From NCBI GenBank assembly GCA_015065665.1, contig SVPX01000006.1:1-39155 (forward strand): a stretch of DNA of 39,155 bases, in the 5' to 3' direction. Positions 8,689 through 16,804 of this stretch are shown in pieces; position 1 is the first letter of the stretch; the number at the start of each line of letters is the position of its first letter. Origin of the DNA: Oscillospiraceae bacterium. GTDB taxonomy: Bacteria > Bacillota > Clostridia > Oscillospirales > Acutalibacteraceae. A model generated the notes under the pieces. The model did no database searches, had not been told where the DNA came from, and saw only the letters and a list, made by a program, of their open reading frames with translations. Position numbers and translations under genes: made by a program.

Positions 8689-9669
8689 TTATCTGAGGGT
8701 TGTTCTGATAAGTTCTGCTCTTGCCTTGTCACGCTCTGAGGGAGTAAGACGTTTACCCTCTCTGCGCATAAGACTTGCAGGTTGAATTGACAGCATAAGG
8801 TTGTCGATGGTTTCTATACTTACATCTTCCACTATGCCCTCTGTAATGCCCAGACGCACATTGCTGAGAAGTCTGACAGCTTCAGCGTGAGTGATAAGTC
8901 GGGCTGTAAGCAGGATACCCATACTGCGGCTTATCTTGTCCTGATACTCCATGCTCTCCATAAGGCGACCACGGGTTGCCATTTCGGACTGGACAAGCTG
9001 ATTGCAGATATTTGTGAGGTTTTCAACTGCAGATTTCTCGGAGATACCAAGAGTTACCTGGTTGCTGAGCTGATAAAGTGCACCGGAAGCATCCGAGCCC
9101 TCTCCGTATGTTCCGCGGATTACAAAGCCCAGTTTTGCAAGGTTACCGGATATACGGGATACTGCGTGAGTCTCTCCCATTGCACACAGATGAAGCATTA
9201 CGGATGCACGCATACCTGTGCCTAAGTTTGTGGGACACTGTGTGAGATATCCAAGTTTATTATCGAATGCAAAGTGAAGTTCTCTGTTAAGGGCAGTATC
9301 AATGCGGTCGGCAATCTCGTAAGCCTGCGCTACTGAAAGTCCCTGTTTTATTACCTGTATTCTCAGGTGGTCCTCTTCGTTAATCATAATGCTGATACTT
9401 TCGTCCTTGGTAACCGCCAGGGCTCTGCCTGTTACATCCTTTGCAAACTCAGGGCTGATGAGGTGGCGCTCCACCATTGCAATAGTATCAAGTTCGTTTA
9501 TATCCTCCATATTTACAAGCATAAAATCATCGGGAAGAGTCTTTACAGCAGCAAAAACTTTCTCTACAACCTCTTTGCGCTGAGCATCGGTCATTCTGCA
9601 AGGAAAGGGATAATCTGCAAGATTTCTGGCAAGTCGGACTCTGGAAGAAATAATTACATTATCACTCAT
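8689..9669 (-). CDS. mcsB: protein arginine kinase McsB
   Basis: Phosphagen-kinase-fold enzyme that phosphorylates arginines on CtsR and misfolded proteins, marking them for ClpC-ClpP. The 326-residue product starts MSDNVIISSRVRLARN, the family's N-terminal signature. It contains LTQCPTNLGTGMRASVMLHL with the active-site cysteine region, and RGTYGEGSDASGALYQLSN. The frame is open upstream, but GGAGG nine bases before the ATG at 9669 and the conserved N-terminus fix this start, giving an eight-base overlap with mcsA. McsA is its expected activator. Confidence 0.95.
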   Translation of the reverse strand: MSDNVIISSRVRLARNLADYPFPCRMTDAQRKEVVEKVFAAVKTLPDDFMLVNMEDINELDTIAMVERHLISPEFAKDVTGRALAVTKDESISIMINEEDHLRIQVIKQGLSVAQAYEIADRIDTALNRELHFAFDNKLGYLTQCPTNLGTGMRASVMLHLCAMGETHAVSRISGNLAKLGFVIRGTYGEGSDASGALYQLSNQVTLGISEKSAVENLTNICNQLVQSEMATRGRLMESMEYQDKISRSMGILLTARLITHAEAVRLLSNVRLGITEGIVEDVSIETIDNLMLSIQPASLMRREGKRLTPSERDKARAELIRTTLR

Positions 9670-10180
9670 TGTTTGTACCCTCCAGTTCTTTGATTTTATC
9701 ACGAAGTTCTGCGGCATACTCAAAGTTCTGCTCCTGCACCGCTTTTTCAAGTTCTGACTTTAGGTTTGCTATCTCAGACTCTTTGTTTGCTTCTGTCTGG
9801 GATTTCTCGGGGATTGCAGGTGATTCAGGAGATTTGCCGCAATGAACTGTGTTGCCGTGGATTCTCTTTATATAAGGCATAAGGTGAGAGAAGAAAACCT
9901 CATAACACTTGGCACAACCTACCTTACCTGTGTTGCTGATATCACCTGCTGTACTCTGGCACACAGGGCATCGGGTTGCCTGTGAACGGGCCGGAAGTGC
10001 TGTACCGAAGAAACTCTTCATAAGTCCGCCGAACATATCAGGCATTGATGTATCAAACATATTCTGAAATCCCATATCATGGGCACAATCGGCGCAGAGC
10101 ATATACTCCTCGTACTCACCGTTTACAACACGTTTAACATGAGTTGTAGCGTTATTCTTTTTACATTTCTGACATTTCAT
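9662..10180 (-). CDS. mcsA: McsA, zinc-binding activator of McsB
   Basis: Adaptor that activates the McsB arginine kinase and modulates CtsR. The 172-residue product has four CxxC motifs: MKCQKC, LCADC, CPVCQS and CAKCYEVF. These form two zinc-binding modules in the first 100 residues. A C-terminal UVR domain (NFEYAAELRDKIKELEG) follows a charged linker. GGAGG precedes the ATG. It sits 15 bases after ctsR and overlaps mcsB, the standard Firmicutes order. Confidence 0.94.
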   Translation of the reverse strand: MKCQKCKKNNATTHVKRVVNGEYEEYMLCADCAHDMGFQNMFDTSMPDMFGGLMKSFFGTALPARSQATRCPVCQSTAGDISNTGKVGCAKCYEVFFSHLMPYIKRIHGNTVHCGKSPESPAIPEKSQTEANKESEIANLKSELEKAVQEQNFEYAAELRDKIKELEGTNNE

Positions 10181-10195
10181 ATTGACCTTCCTCCT

Positions 10196-10642
10196 TTATA
10201 TCATAGCAATAAGCATATTCTTGAAAATGGATGCACGGACCTTGTCGCGAAGTGCAGGTGGCACAGCACTGAGTGTGCGGTCTGCGCCTGCTGTAAGCAT
10301 CAGCGTTGCAGCCTCTTCACTTATTATTGACGCAGATTTAAGGTTGTTAATCATAACCTGTGCAGTAATATTATCAAGACTGTCACCAATGCAGTTAATT
10401 ATATGCATCAGCGTTGCAGACTTATCCCCCACTGCACGGGTAATGCGGATATATCCGCCGCCCCCTCGTCTGCTCTCTACAATATATCCCTGCTCGGGAG
10501 TGAAGCGGGATGTAATAACATAGTTTATCTGGCTGGGTACACAGCCGAATCGGTCTGCAAGTTCATTCCTGCGTATTTCGGCATTGCCCTCGGACTCAAG
10601 CATCTCAAGAATATACTGAGTCAACATATCACTTAGTCGCAT
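10196..10642 (-). CDS. ctsR: stress-response repressor CtsR
   Basis: Winged-helix repressor of clp and related stress genes. The 148-residue product begins MRLSDMLTQYILEML. It has the HTH ELADRFGCVPSQINYVITSRF (about 27-47) and the wing RRGGGGYIRI (Arg59 and Gly60-63), the glycine-rich loop that senses heat in the family; the arginines around it are McsB targets in Bacillus/Geobacillus. The C-terminal dimerisation half ends with LMLTAGADRTL. It is the first gene of its operon and is preceded by CtsR-type operators, so autoregulation is expected. Confidence 0.95.
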   Translation of the reverse strand: MRLSDMLTQYILEMLESEGNAEIRRNELADRFGCVPSQINYVITSRFTPEQGYIVESRRGGGGYIRITRAVGDKSATLMHIINCIGDSLDNITAQVMINNLKSASIISEEAATLMLTAGADRTLSAVPPALRDKVRASIFKNMLIAMI

Positions 10643-10678
10643 ATTATCACCTCATAGATGAGATTGAAGTCAGAATAA

Positions 10679-10750
10679 TTTGACCTTTTCTGACCTTTGA
10701 TATTATACTACATCTTTGGTCAGTAAAAGTCAAAGTCAGAGAAAGTCAAA
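10679..10750 (-). promoter_or_regulatory. ctsR promoter with three CtsR-type operators
   Basis: Three direct-repeat heptad pairs with the 7-3-7 layout of CtsR sites (RGTCAAA-N3-RGTCAAA) are present. One is on the - strand at 10679-10695 (GGTCAGA-N3-GGTCAAA read on that strand). Two are on the + strand at 10718-10734 and 10734-10750, and these share one base. A - strand -10 box TATAAT lies at 10702-10707 between them. A TTGACT at 10728-10733 could be the -35 with a long 20-base spacer and is itself part of an operator. Confidence 0.8.
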
Positions 10751-10788
10751 CTCCGCCAAAGCATCGTATCTTTGACGGAGTTTTCTTT
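10751..10788. terminator. hairpin downstream of htpG, likely terminator
   Basis: CTCCGCCAAAG (10751-10761) pairs with CTTTGACGGAG (10770-10780) with one mismatch. The best T-run follows on the + strand (TTTTCTTT); on the - strand TTTGACTTT follows. It separates htpG from the CtsR operator array. Which strand it mainly terminates is unclear. Confidence 0.5.
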
Positions 10789-10836
10789 AAATATCTTCTG
10801 TTTTCTTTGATTTGCTTGTTTTTTCTTGATTTCTAC

Positions 10837-12729
10837 TTACACCATAAGTTCGCAAATCATATTGGAAAGTTCAACGGGATTCTCGATTTCAAGACCGCTT
10901 ATCTGACGAGCCTGTGCATAGAGAATCTTTGTATATAGAGCAAGTTTATCCTTATCCTGTACAAAAAGATTTCTGAGAGTATCTGCAATTTTGTGATTAA
11001 GGTTAATCTCAAGAGCCATTTCTGCATTTGCAAAAGCCTCGTTACCGGGCATCTTGCTGAGGATTCGTGCCATCTCAGCAGAGATGTAACCCTCGCTTGA
11101 AAGGCTGACAGGATGTTCGCCAAGAGATGAGCTGAAGCGGACAACCTTAACCTTGCCCTCCAGAGCCTCCTGCATAGCTGTGAACATCTCGGTATTATCT
11201 TCGTTTGCTTTTTTGAGAGCATCCTTCTCTTCATCTGTGGAAAGGTCAAGGTCACCTGCTGTTACATTCTTGAAGCCTTTTTCAGAGTAGATATTGATAG
11301 CACCCAGAGCAAACTCGTCAATATCATCGCAAAGAAGAAGCACATCATAACCCTTCTCAACAACCGCCTGTGTACGGGGAAGCTGTGCGGCAAGTTCGGG
11401 TGTATCAGAGAAGGCATAGTAGATTGACTTCTGACTCTCGGGCATAGCCTCAACATACTCTTTGAGAGTGATATATCTGTCAGACGATGTACTGCGGAAC
11501 ACAAGTAAATCCTGGAGAACATCCTTGTGGATACCATAATCGCTGTAAACACCATATTTAAGCTGACCGCCGAAAGCCTTGAAGAAGGTTTCGTACTTTT
11601 CTCTGTCCTCTTTCTGCATTTTGAGAAGTTCGGACTTGATTTTCTTTTCGATGCTCTTTGCAATAGTCTTGACCTGGTAATTCTGCTGAAGAGTCTCTCG
11701 GGAGATATTCAGAGTAAGGTCGGAGCTGTCCACAACGCCTCTGACAAAGTTGAAGTAATCAGGCAGAAGGTCGGAGCATTTCTCCATAATCATTACCCCG
11801 TCACTATAAAGCTGGATACCTTTTACATAATCCTTGGAATAATAATCATAGGGTGCATTCTGAGGAACAAACAGAAGCATCTCGTACTCTACATTACCCT
11901 CAATATGAGCGTGGATTGTACGCAGAGGAGCCTGTGAATCATAGAAGTGTGCCTTGTAGAACTCGGCATACTCTTCTTCTGACACATCTGATGCCTTACG
12001 GTGCCAGATGGGAACCATACTGTTGAGAGTGCGGTTTTCTACTACTGTTTCATATTTGGGTGCATCCTCGCTGTCTGAACCCTCAACAGGTCTTGAAGTT
12101 TCTACATCCATACGGATGGGATAGCGGATATAATCGGAATACTTCTTGATAAGTTCCTGAATGCGGTATGCATCCATAAACTCGGAATAAGTCTCGTTTT
12201 CTGCATCTTCCTTAAGATACATTACAATCTCTGTACCGAATGAGTCTTTTGTAGTTTCAGCAATTGTATAACCATCTACGCCCTCGGATTCCCACACATA
12301 TGCTACATCAGAACCAATTGAACGGGTTGTTACAACAATGCGTGATGACACCATAAATGCAGAATAGAAACCAACACCAAACTGACCGATGATGCTGATG
12401 TTATCATCCTTGTTATCTGTTTTGAACTCGCCTGAATCAGAGTGGGCAATAGTACCAAGATTCTGCTCCAGGTCCTTGTCTGTCATACCGCAACCATTAT
12501 CAGATACGGTAATGGTACGAGCCTCCTTATCAACTGCGATAGTGATGGCATACTCATCTCTGGGAAGACCTACAGAGGAATCTGTAAGGGAGCGGAAATA
12601 ACGCTTGTCGATTGCATCACTTGCGTTGGAGATAAGTTCTCTGAGAAAAATTTCCTTGTTTGTGTAAACGGAATTAATCATCATATCCAGCATTTTTCTG
12701 GATTCGGTTTTAAACTGTTTCTTTGCCAT
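10837..12729 (-). CDS. htpG: HSP90 chaperone HtpG
   Basis: Dimeric ATP-dependent chaperone. The 630 residues match bacterial HtpG length. The N-terminal GHKL ATPase shows ELISNASDAIDKRYF (about 30-45), VSDNGCGM, and the lid and glycine motif IGQFGVGFYSAFMV. The middle domain has FVRGVVDSSDLTLNISRETLQQ. The C-terminal dimerisation domain ends with NPVELSNMICELMV. It has a consensus sigma-A promoter and a GGAGG site. No CIRCE element or complete CtsR site was seen directly upstream. Confidence 0.97.
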   Translation of the reverse strand: MAKKQFKTESRKMLDMMINSVYTNKEIFLRELISNASDAIDKRYFRSLTDSSVGLPRDEYAITIAVDKEARTITVSDNGCGMTDKDLEQNLGTIAHSDSGEFKTDNKDDNISIIGQFGVGFYSAFMVSSRIVVTTRSIGSDVAYVWESEGVDGYTIAETTKDSFGTEIVMYLKEDAENETYSEFMDAYRIQELIKKYSDYIRYPIRMDVETSRPVEGSDSEDAPKYETVVENRTLNSMVPIWHRKASDVSEEEYAEFYKAHFYDSQAPLRTIHAHIEGNVEYEMLLFVPQNAPYDYYSKDYVKGIQLYSDGVMIMEKCSDLLPDYFNFVRGVVDSSDLTLNISRETLQQNYQVKTIAKSIEKKIKSELLKMQKEDREKYETFFKAFGGQLKYGVYSDYGIHKDVLQDLLVFRSTSSDRYITLKEYVEAMPESQKSIYYAFSDTPELAAQLPRTQAVVEKGYDVLLLCDDIDEFALGAINIYSEKGFKNVTAGDLDLSTDEEKDALKKANEDNTEMFTAMQEALEGKVKVVRFSSSLGEHPVSLSSEGYISAEMARILSKMPGNEAFANAEMALEINLNHKIADTLRNLFVQDKDKLALYTKILYAQARQISGLEIENPVELSNMICELMV

Positions 12730-12774
12730 ATATATTACCTCCGGATAGAAACAAATCAGAATTGATACCCCTAT

Positions 12775-12803
12775 ATTTTAGTCCTTATTACCTGCAAAGT
12801 CAA
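12775..12803 (-). promoter_or_regulatory. sigma-A promoter of htpG
   Basis: TTGACT (12798-12803), a 17-base spacer and TAAAAT (12775-12780) on the - strand, about 45 bases before the htpG ATG. Confidence 0.7.
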
Positions 12804-12827
12804 GGAGAGCAAAGTAATGTTCACACA

Positions 12828-12860
12828 AAATTAAAAGCGGTCTGCAAAAAGCAAACCGCT
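12828..12860 (-). terminator. terminator of the aromatic amino acid operon
   Basis: A ten-base stem AGCGGTCTGC/GCAAACCGCT (12836-12860 including the loop), with one mismatch, lies nine bases after the aroQ stop. TTTTAATTTT follows on the - strand. Confidence 0.8.
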
Positions 12861-12868
12861 CTGAATCT

Positions 12869-13300
12869 TTATTTATATTTTTCCACAAGATAACAGATTG
12901 CTTCTTTGTAACCATCGAAGCCTTTACCTGTTACAACCTTTTCTGCATAAAGAGATACATAGGAAAAGTGCCTGAAATCTTCCCTCTCTGATACCTCAGA
13001 AAGATGCACCTCTGCTGTAGGAACAGACACCGCCTTGAGAGCATCAAGAATCGCAACACTTGTGTGAGTGTATGCAGCAGGATTGATTACAATTGCATCG
13101 TACTCGCCATAGCAATTCTGAATCTCGGTTACGATGTCGCCCTCGTGGTTGCTCTGATACACACTGCACTCTACAGAAAGTTCACTGCATACATTCTCTA
13201 CAAAGGACACAAGGTCCTTATAGGTCTGTCTGCCATACACATCAGGCTCGCGAATCCCCAACATATTCAGATTGGGACCATTGATAATTTTAATCTTCAT
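12869..13300 (-). CDS. aroQ: type II 3-dehydroquinate dehydratase AroQ
   Basis: Dodecameric type II enzyme converting 3-dehydroquinate to 3-dehydroshikimate, step 3 of the shikimate pathway. The 143-residue length is standard. Signature motifs are INGPNLNMLGIREPDVYG with the catalytic tyrosine, SNHEGDIVTEIQ, and INPAAYTHTSVAILDAL with the active-site Asn and His. EVHLSEVSEREDFRHFSY closes the pattern. It is the last gene of the operon, overlaps the aroE/K fusion by 11 bases, and has GGAGG in the end of that gene. Confidence 0.96.
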   Translation of the reverse strand: MKIKIINGPNLNMLGIREPDVYGRQTYKDLVSFVENVCSELSVECSVYQSNHEGDIVTEIQNCYGEYDAIVINPAAYTHTSVAILDALKAVSVPTAEVHLSEVSEREDFRHFSYVSLYAEKVVTGKGFDGYKEAICYLVEKYK

Positions 13301-14546
13301 TTATTACCTCCGAAAAAGCAGAAACAACACTTTGTGCAACTGCCTGTGCCTCTGTGTTTCCATCAACTGTTATGTGAGAAAAATCCTTATAGAAAGGCAG
13401 ACGTTTCTGATACATTGACGCAAGGTCGGTTGAAAGAGGTCTGTCTTCTGTAGAAAGCACAGATATATTTCTTTCAAGGAATATTACAACCGAGTTTTGT
13501 CGGATAACATATTTATTCTCAGGAATTGTAACCGCTCCCCCACCTGTTGCAATAACCGCACCGCTTTCTTTGCAGAGGGTTTTAAGAATCTGAGACTCAA
13601 CAAGTCTGAAAGCAGGCTCACCCTCCTCCTTTATTATCTGAGCAGGAGTTCTGCCTGTTGTTTTCTCTATCTCTTCATCTGCATCAACAAAAGGTCGGGA
13701 CAAAGAATCTGCTACAAGTCTGCCAACTGTAGACTTTCCGCAACCGGGCATACCAACCAGAACAATATTGAGAGTACGGCTCATAACTTCTCTGCGGATT
13801 CTCTCGATGACACTCTCTGATATACTGCTGTCCGTGAAAACCTCGCAGGCTCTGTGTGCCTGTGCTACAAGCATAGAAAGTCCATTGACGAAAGGTATTC
13901 CCAATTCCTCTGCCTGTAAAACAAGTGCCGTCTTTGCGGGATTATAGATAACATCGCAAACACCCTTACATTGAGGGAAAACACTCAGGTCTACAGGAGA
14001 TACTCCTGTGTTGGGATACATACCAACGGGGGTTGTATTGACTATAAGTACTGCATCTCTATGAAGATGAAGGTTCTGATAATTATTTTCACCGTTTCTG
14101 CTGATGACTACTACATCAGCTCCTTGGCTTTTAAGCACAGCGCAGACTGTTTTTGATGCACCGCCTGAACCAAGTACCAGAGCCTTTGCCCCCTGAACAT
14201 CAATGCTAAGGGAGTTGAGCATATAAGAGAAGCCGAAGTAGTCCGTATTATCTCCGAAGAGAGTGCCGTCACTACGCCTTACAACAGTATTGACAGCACC
14301 TATCATCTGTGCCTGAGGAGATATTTCATCACAGTATTTCATTATCTCCGTTTTATAAGGAATGGTAACATTATAACCCCAAAGGTCATTGTTCTTTACC
14401 CATTCCCCTAAAACATCTCTGTCAACCTCATAAAGGGCATAAGGGTAATCAGCAAGTAAAGAGTGAATAAGAGGTGAAAAACTATGTGACAGATGCTCAC
14501 CCAGAAGTCCGAACTTCTTACCTGCAAATCCGTTTACATACTCCAT
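13290..14546 (-). CDS. aroE: fused shikimate dehydrogenase-shikimate kinase (AroE-AroK)
   Basis: One 418-residue protein carries steps 4 and 5 of the shikimate pathway. Residues 1 to about 258 are AroE: LGEHLSHSFSPLIHSLL, NVTIPYK with catalytic Lys65, GDNTD with Asp102, and the NADP loop LGSGGASKTV near 124-133. Residues from about 260 are AroK: LVGMPGCGKSTVG (P-loop near 265-272), FVDADEEIE, ATGGGAVT, and the lid ERNISVLSTEDRPL. No stop or frame change lies between the halves, and no separate aroE or aroK exists in the operon. The binding site is weak, five bases after pheA, so coupling is likely. Confidence 0.92.
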   Translation of the reverse strand: MEYVNGFAGKKFGLLGEHLSHSFSPLIHSLLADYPYALYEVDRDVLGEWVKNNDLWGYNVTIPYKTEIMKYCDEISPQAQMIGAVNTVVRRSDGTLFGDNTDYFGFSYMLNSLSIDVQGAKALVLGSGGASKTVCAVLKSQGADVVVISRNGENNYQNLHLHRDAVLIVNTTPVGMYPNTGVSPVDLSVFPQCKGVCDVIYNPAKTALVLQAEELGIPFVNGLSMLVAQAHRACEVFTDSSISESVIERIRREVMSRTLNIVLVGMPGCGKSTVGRLVADSLSRPFVDADEEIEKTTGRTPAQIIKEEGEPAFRLVESQILKTLCKESGAVIATGGGAVTIPENKYVIRQNSVVIFLERNISVLSTEDRPLSTDLASMYQKRLPFYKDFSHITVDGNTEAQAVAQSVVSAFSEVINED

Positions 14547-14551
14547 AATTA

Positions 14552-15691
14552 TCAGACAAGCTCGGTATAACTGCCCATATACTCAAAGTCCTCGGTCTCT
14601 GACTCCAGTTCGCAAAGAAGAGTTGAGAGTACAGGTGAATATACAGACTCGGAAACATCGAAGTAGAACATAAACTCAAAATCGGAACCGGGCAAAGGAC
14701 GGCTCTCAAGTTTTACAAGATTGATACCTGATGCAAAGAATCTTGCAAGGATATGATAGAGTGAACCCGGTCTGTGAGGAAGTGTCATCTTGATACTTGT
14801 ACGATCAGCACCGGGATAAACCTCCAGTGTCTTGGAAATACAGATAAATCTTGTATCGTTGGAAGCATTGTCGCGGATATTATGTCTGAGTGTGTTGAGA
14901 CCATAGAGTGCGGCACAATCAGGAGATGCAATAACAGCAACATCTTTTCTGCCGCTTTCTGCAATTGCTTTTGCGGCGGCTGCTGTGTTGGGATATGGAA
15001 CAACCTTAATTTCCTTATTTGATGCAAGGAACTGTGAGCATTGATCAATTGCCTGTTCGTGAGACCATATCTCTTTTACCTGTGCAAGGCTTGTTGCCTT
15101 ACTGAGAAGCGCGTGGTTGATACGGCAACGGACACTACGTACAATGTAGAAATTATACTGAGACATCAGGTCATAAACCATATTTACAGAACCTGCGGTG
15201 CTGTTCTCAAGAGGAAGAATTCCGTATTTGCACAGACCTGAATCCACAGCCTTGAACACAGCCTCGAAACTGCCCATATACATTATCTGAGGAAGTTTGA
15301 ATATCTTTTCACAGGCGTGCTGGGAGTATGCACCCTCTGTACCCTGACAGGCAACAACTGCTCTCTCAGGGAAAAGGTTTGGGGTATTATCAAGGGCTGT
15401 GGAAATTGTATCGGCAAGTTTCTTGTCCTTGTTCATAATTCTGCTCTGATAAGCACGGCTTACATTAGTGAGAGTTGAAAACAGAACTCTTGTGTACAGT
15501 TCTGTATCTTCTGTTGAACGCTCTGCGGCTCTGCCGATAAGCTGACGCTCACGCTCTCCGTCATAAAGAGGTGTACCTGAAGTTGCTTTATACCCTGCAA
15601 CCTCTTTGATTATATCCATACGTTTATTAAAAAGTCTGACAAGTTCCTCGTCAATAATGTCGATTTCCTGTCTGTACTGTTCCATGCTCAT
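14552..15691 (-). CDS. pheA: bifunctional chorismate mutase / prephenate dehydratase
   Basis: Makes phenylpyruvate from chorismate in two steps. Residues 1 to about 90 form an AroQ-class chorismate mutase helix bundle (YRQEIDIIDEELVRLFNKR). Residues about 105-285 are prephenate dehydratase, with CQGTEGAYSQHACEKIF, LPLENSTAGSVN and NDTRFICISK, which holds the catalytic TRF. A C-terminal ACT domain carries LVKLESRPLPGS, where ESRP is the Phe-binding motif, so feedback inhibition by phenylalanine is expected. The 379-residue length matches the fused P-protein family. GGAG precedes the ATG. Confidence 0.95.
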   Translation of the reverse strand: MSMEQYRQEIDIIDEELVRLFNKRMDIIKEVAGYKATSGTPLYDGERERQLIGRAAERSTEDTELYTRVLFSTLTNVSRAYQSRIMNKDKKLADTISTALDNTPNLFPERAVVACQGTEGAYSQHACEKIFKLPQIMYMGSFEAVFKAVDSGLCKYGILPLENSTAGSVNMVYDLMSQYNFYIVRSVRCRINHALLSKATSLAQVKEIWSHEQAIDQCSQFLASNKEIKVVPYPNTAAAAKAIAESGRKDVAVIASPDCAALYGLNTLRHNIRDNASNDTRFICISKTLEVYPGADRTSIKMTLPHRPGSLYHILARFFASGINLVKLESRPLPGSDFEFMFYFDVSESVYSPVLSTLLCELESETEDFEYMGSYTELV

Positions 15692-15719
15692 AATAATTTC
15701 TCCTTACTAAAAATATAAA

Positions 15720-16802
15720 TTAAACTTCAAATCCATCTGCATTGACAATTGCCATAGCAACTGCTGACTCAATAACAACAGCCGCTCTGGGTACAATGCA
15801 GGGATCGTGTCTGCCTTTGATTACAAGAGGTGTTTCTTTGTTATCTGACAAATCCACACTATTCTGCTCTTTTGCAATTGAGGGTGTGGGTTTGAATGCC
15901 GCAGAGAAAGTAAGAGGCATTCCTGAGGATATACCCCCCAGAATTCCACCGCAATTGTTTGTAATAGTAATAACTTTGCCTGTGCTGTCAAGAGTAAAGC
16001 TATCGTTTGCCAGGCTTCCGCACATCTTGGAAAACTCAAACCCTGCTCCAAATTCAAGTCCTTTTACTGCAGGTACAGAGAACACAGCCTGAGCTATAAG
16101 GGCCTCAAGACCGCCGAAGAAGTCACCCCCAAGACCTACAGGCAAACCATAGACGGCACACTCAATTTCTCCGCCTACAGAATCCCCCTGTGCTTTATAC
16201 TTCAAGACTTCTTCTCTCATCTTCTCCTTAGCCTTTTCATTGATTACAGGGAAAGAAGAAGTTACAAGTCTGCTGTTAACATCCTCCATAGACTGCAAGG
16301 GATTGAGTTTATCATCAACTATACTTCCGATTCTGCTCACATGAGAGACAACGGATATTCCTTTAGTTCTGAGAATTTCAAGGCAGATAAAGCCTGCGGC
16401 ACACATAGCCGCTGTAAGCCTGCCTGAAAACTGACCTCCGCCTCTGATATCATTATGACCGCCATACTTGATAAAAGCGGCAAAATCTGAATGTGATGGT
16501 CTGGGAACTACCGATACATTATTATAGTCCTGTGAACGGGTATCCTTATTCTCTATCATAAGACACAAGGGCGCACCACAGGTTACATTGTCAACAATGC
16601 CTGATACAAACACAACCTCGTCACCCTCATGACGGGCGGTGGCAAGTTCATCCTTTGCCCTGCGTCTGTCCATAAAAGCTCTGAGCCTGTCTGTATCAAT
16701 ATGCATACCTGCAGGGACACCATCTATAACCGCACCTATTGCCTGTGCGTGAGATTGTCCGAACAAGGTAATTTTTATTCTATCTCCAAAGGTAGCCGAC
16801 AT
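15720..16802 (-). CDS. aroC: chorismate synthase AroC
   Basis: FMN-dependent last step to chorismate (EPSP to chorismate). The 360-residue protein shows GQSHAQAIGAVIDGVPAG (about 15-32), RPSHSDFAAFIKYG and the glycine-rich FMN region DIRGGGQFSGR. The C-terminal signature is RHDPCIVPRAAVVIESA. A reduced flavin supplier must come from elsewhere. GGAGG is positioned before the ATG, two bases after the aroA stop. Confidence 0.97.
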   Translation of the reverse strand: MSATFGDRIKITLFGQSHAQAIGAVIDGVPAGMHIDTDRLRAFMDRRRAKDELATARHEGDEVVFVSGIVDNVTCGAPLCLMIENKDTRSQDYNNVSVVPRPSHSDFAAFIKYGGHNDIRGGGQFSGRLTAAMCAAGFICLEILRTKGISVVSHVSRIGSIVDDKLNPLQSMEDVNSRLVTSSFPVINEKAKEKMREEVLKYKAQGDSVGGEIECAVYGLPVGLGGDFFGGLEALIAQAVFSVPAVKGLEFGAGFEFSKMCGSLANDSFTLDSTGKVITITNNCGGILGGISSGMPLTFSAAFKPTPSIAKEQNSVDLSDNKETPLVIKGRHDPCIVPRAAVVIESAVAMAIVNADGFEV

Positions 16803-16804
16803 AA

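Noticed and set aside
12730..12868. CIRCE or CtsR site before htpG
   Set aside because: No TTAGCACTC-N9-GAGTGCTAA. AGTCAA at the -35 is a single half-match without a second heptad at the right spacing.
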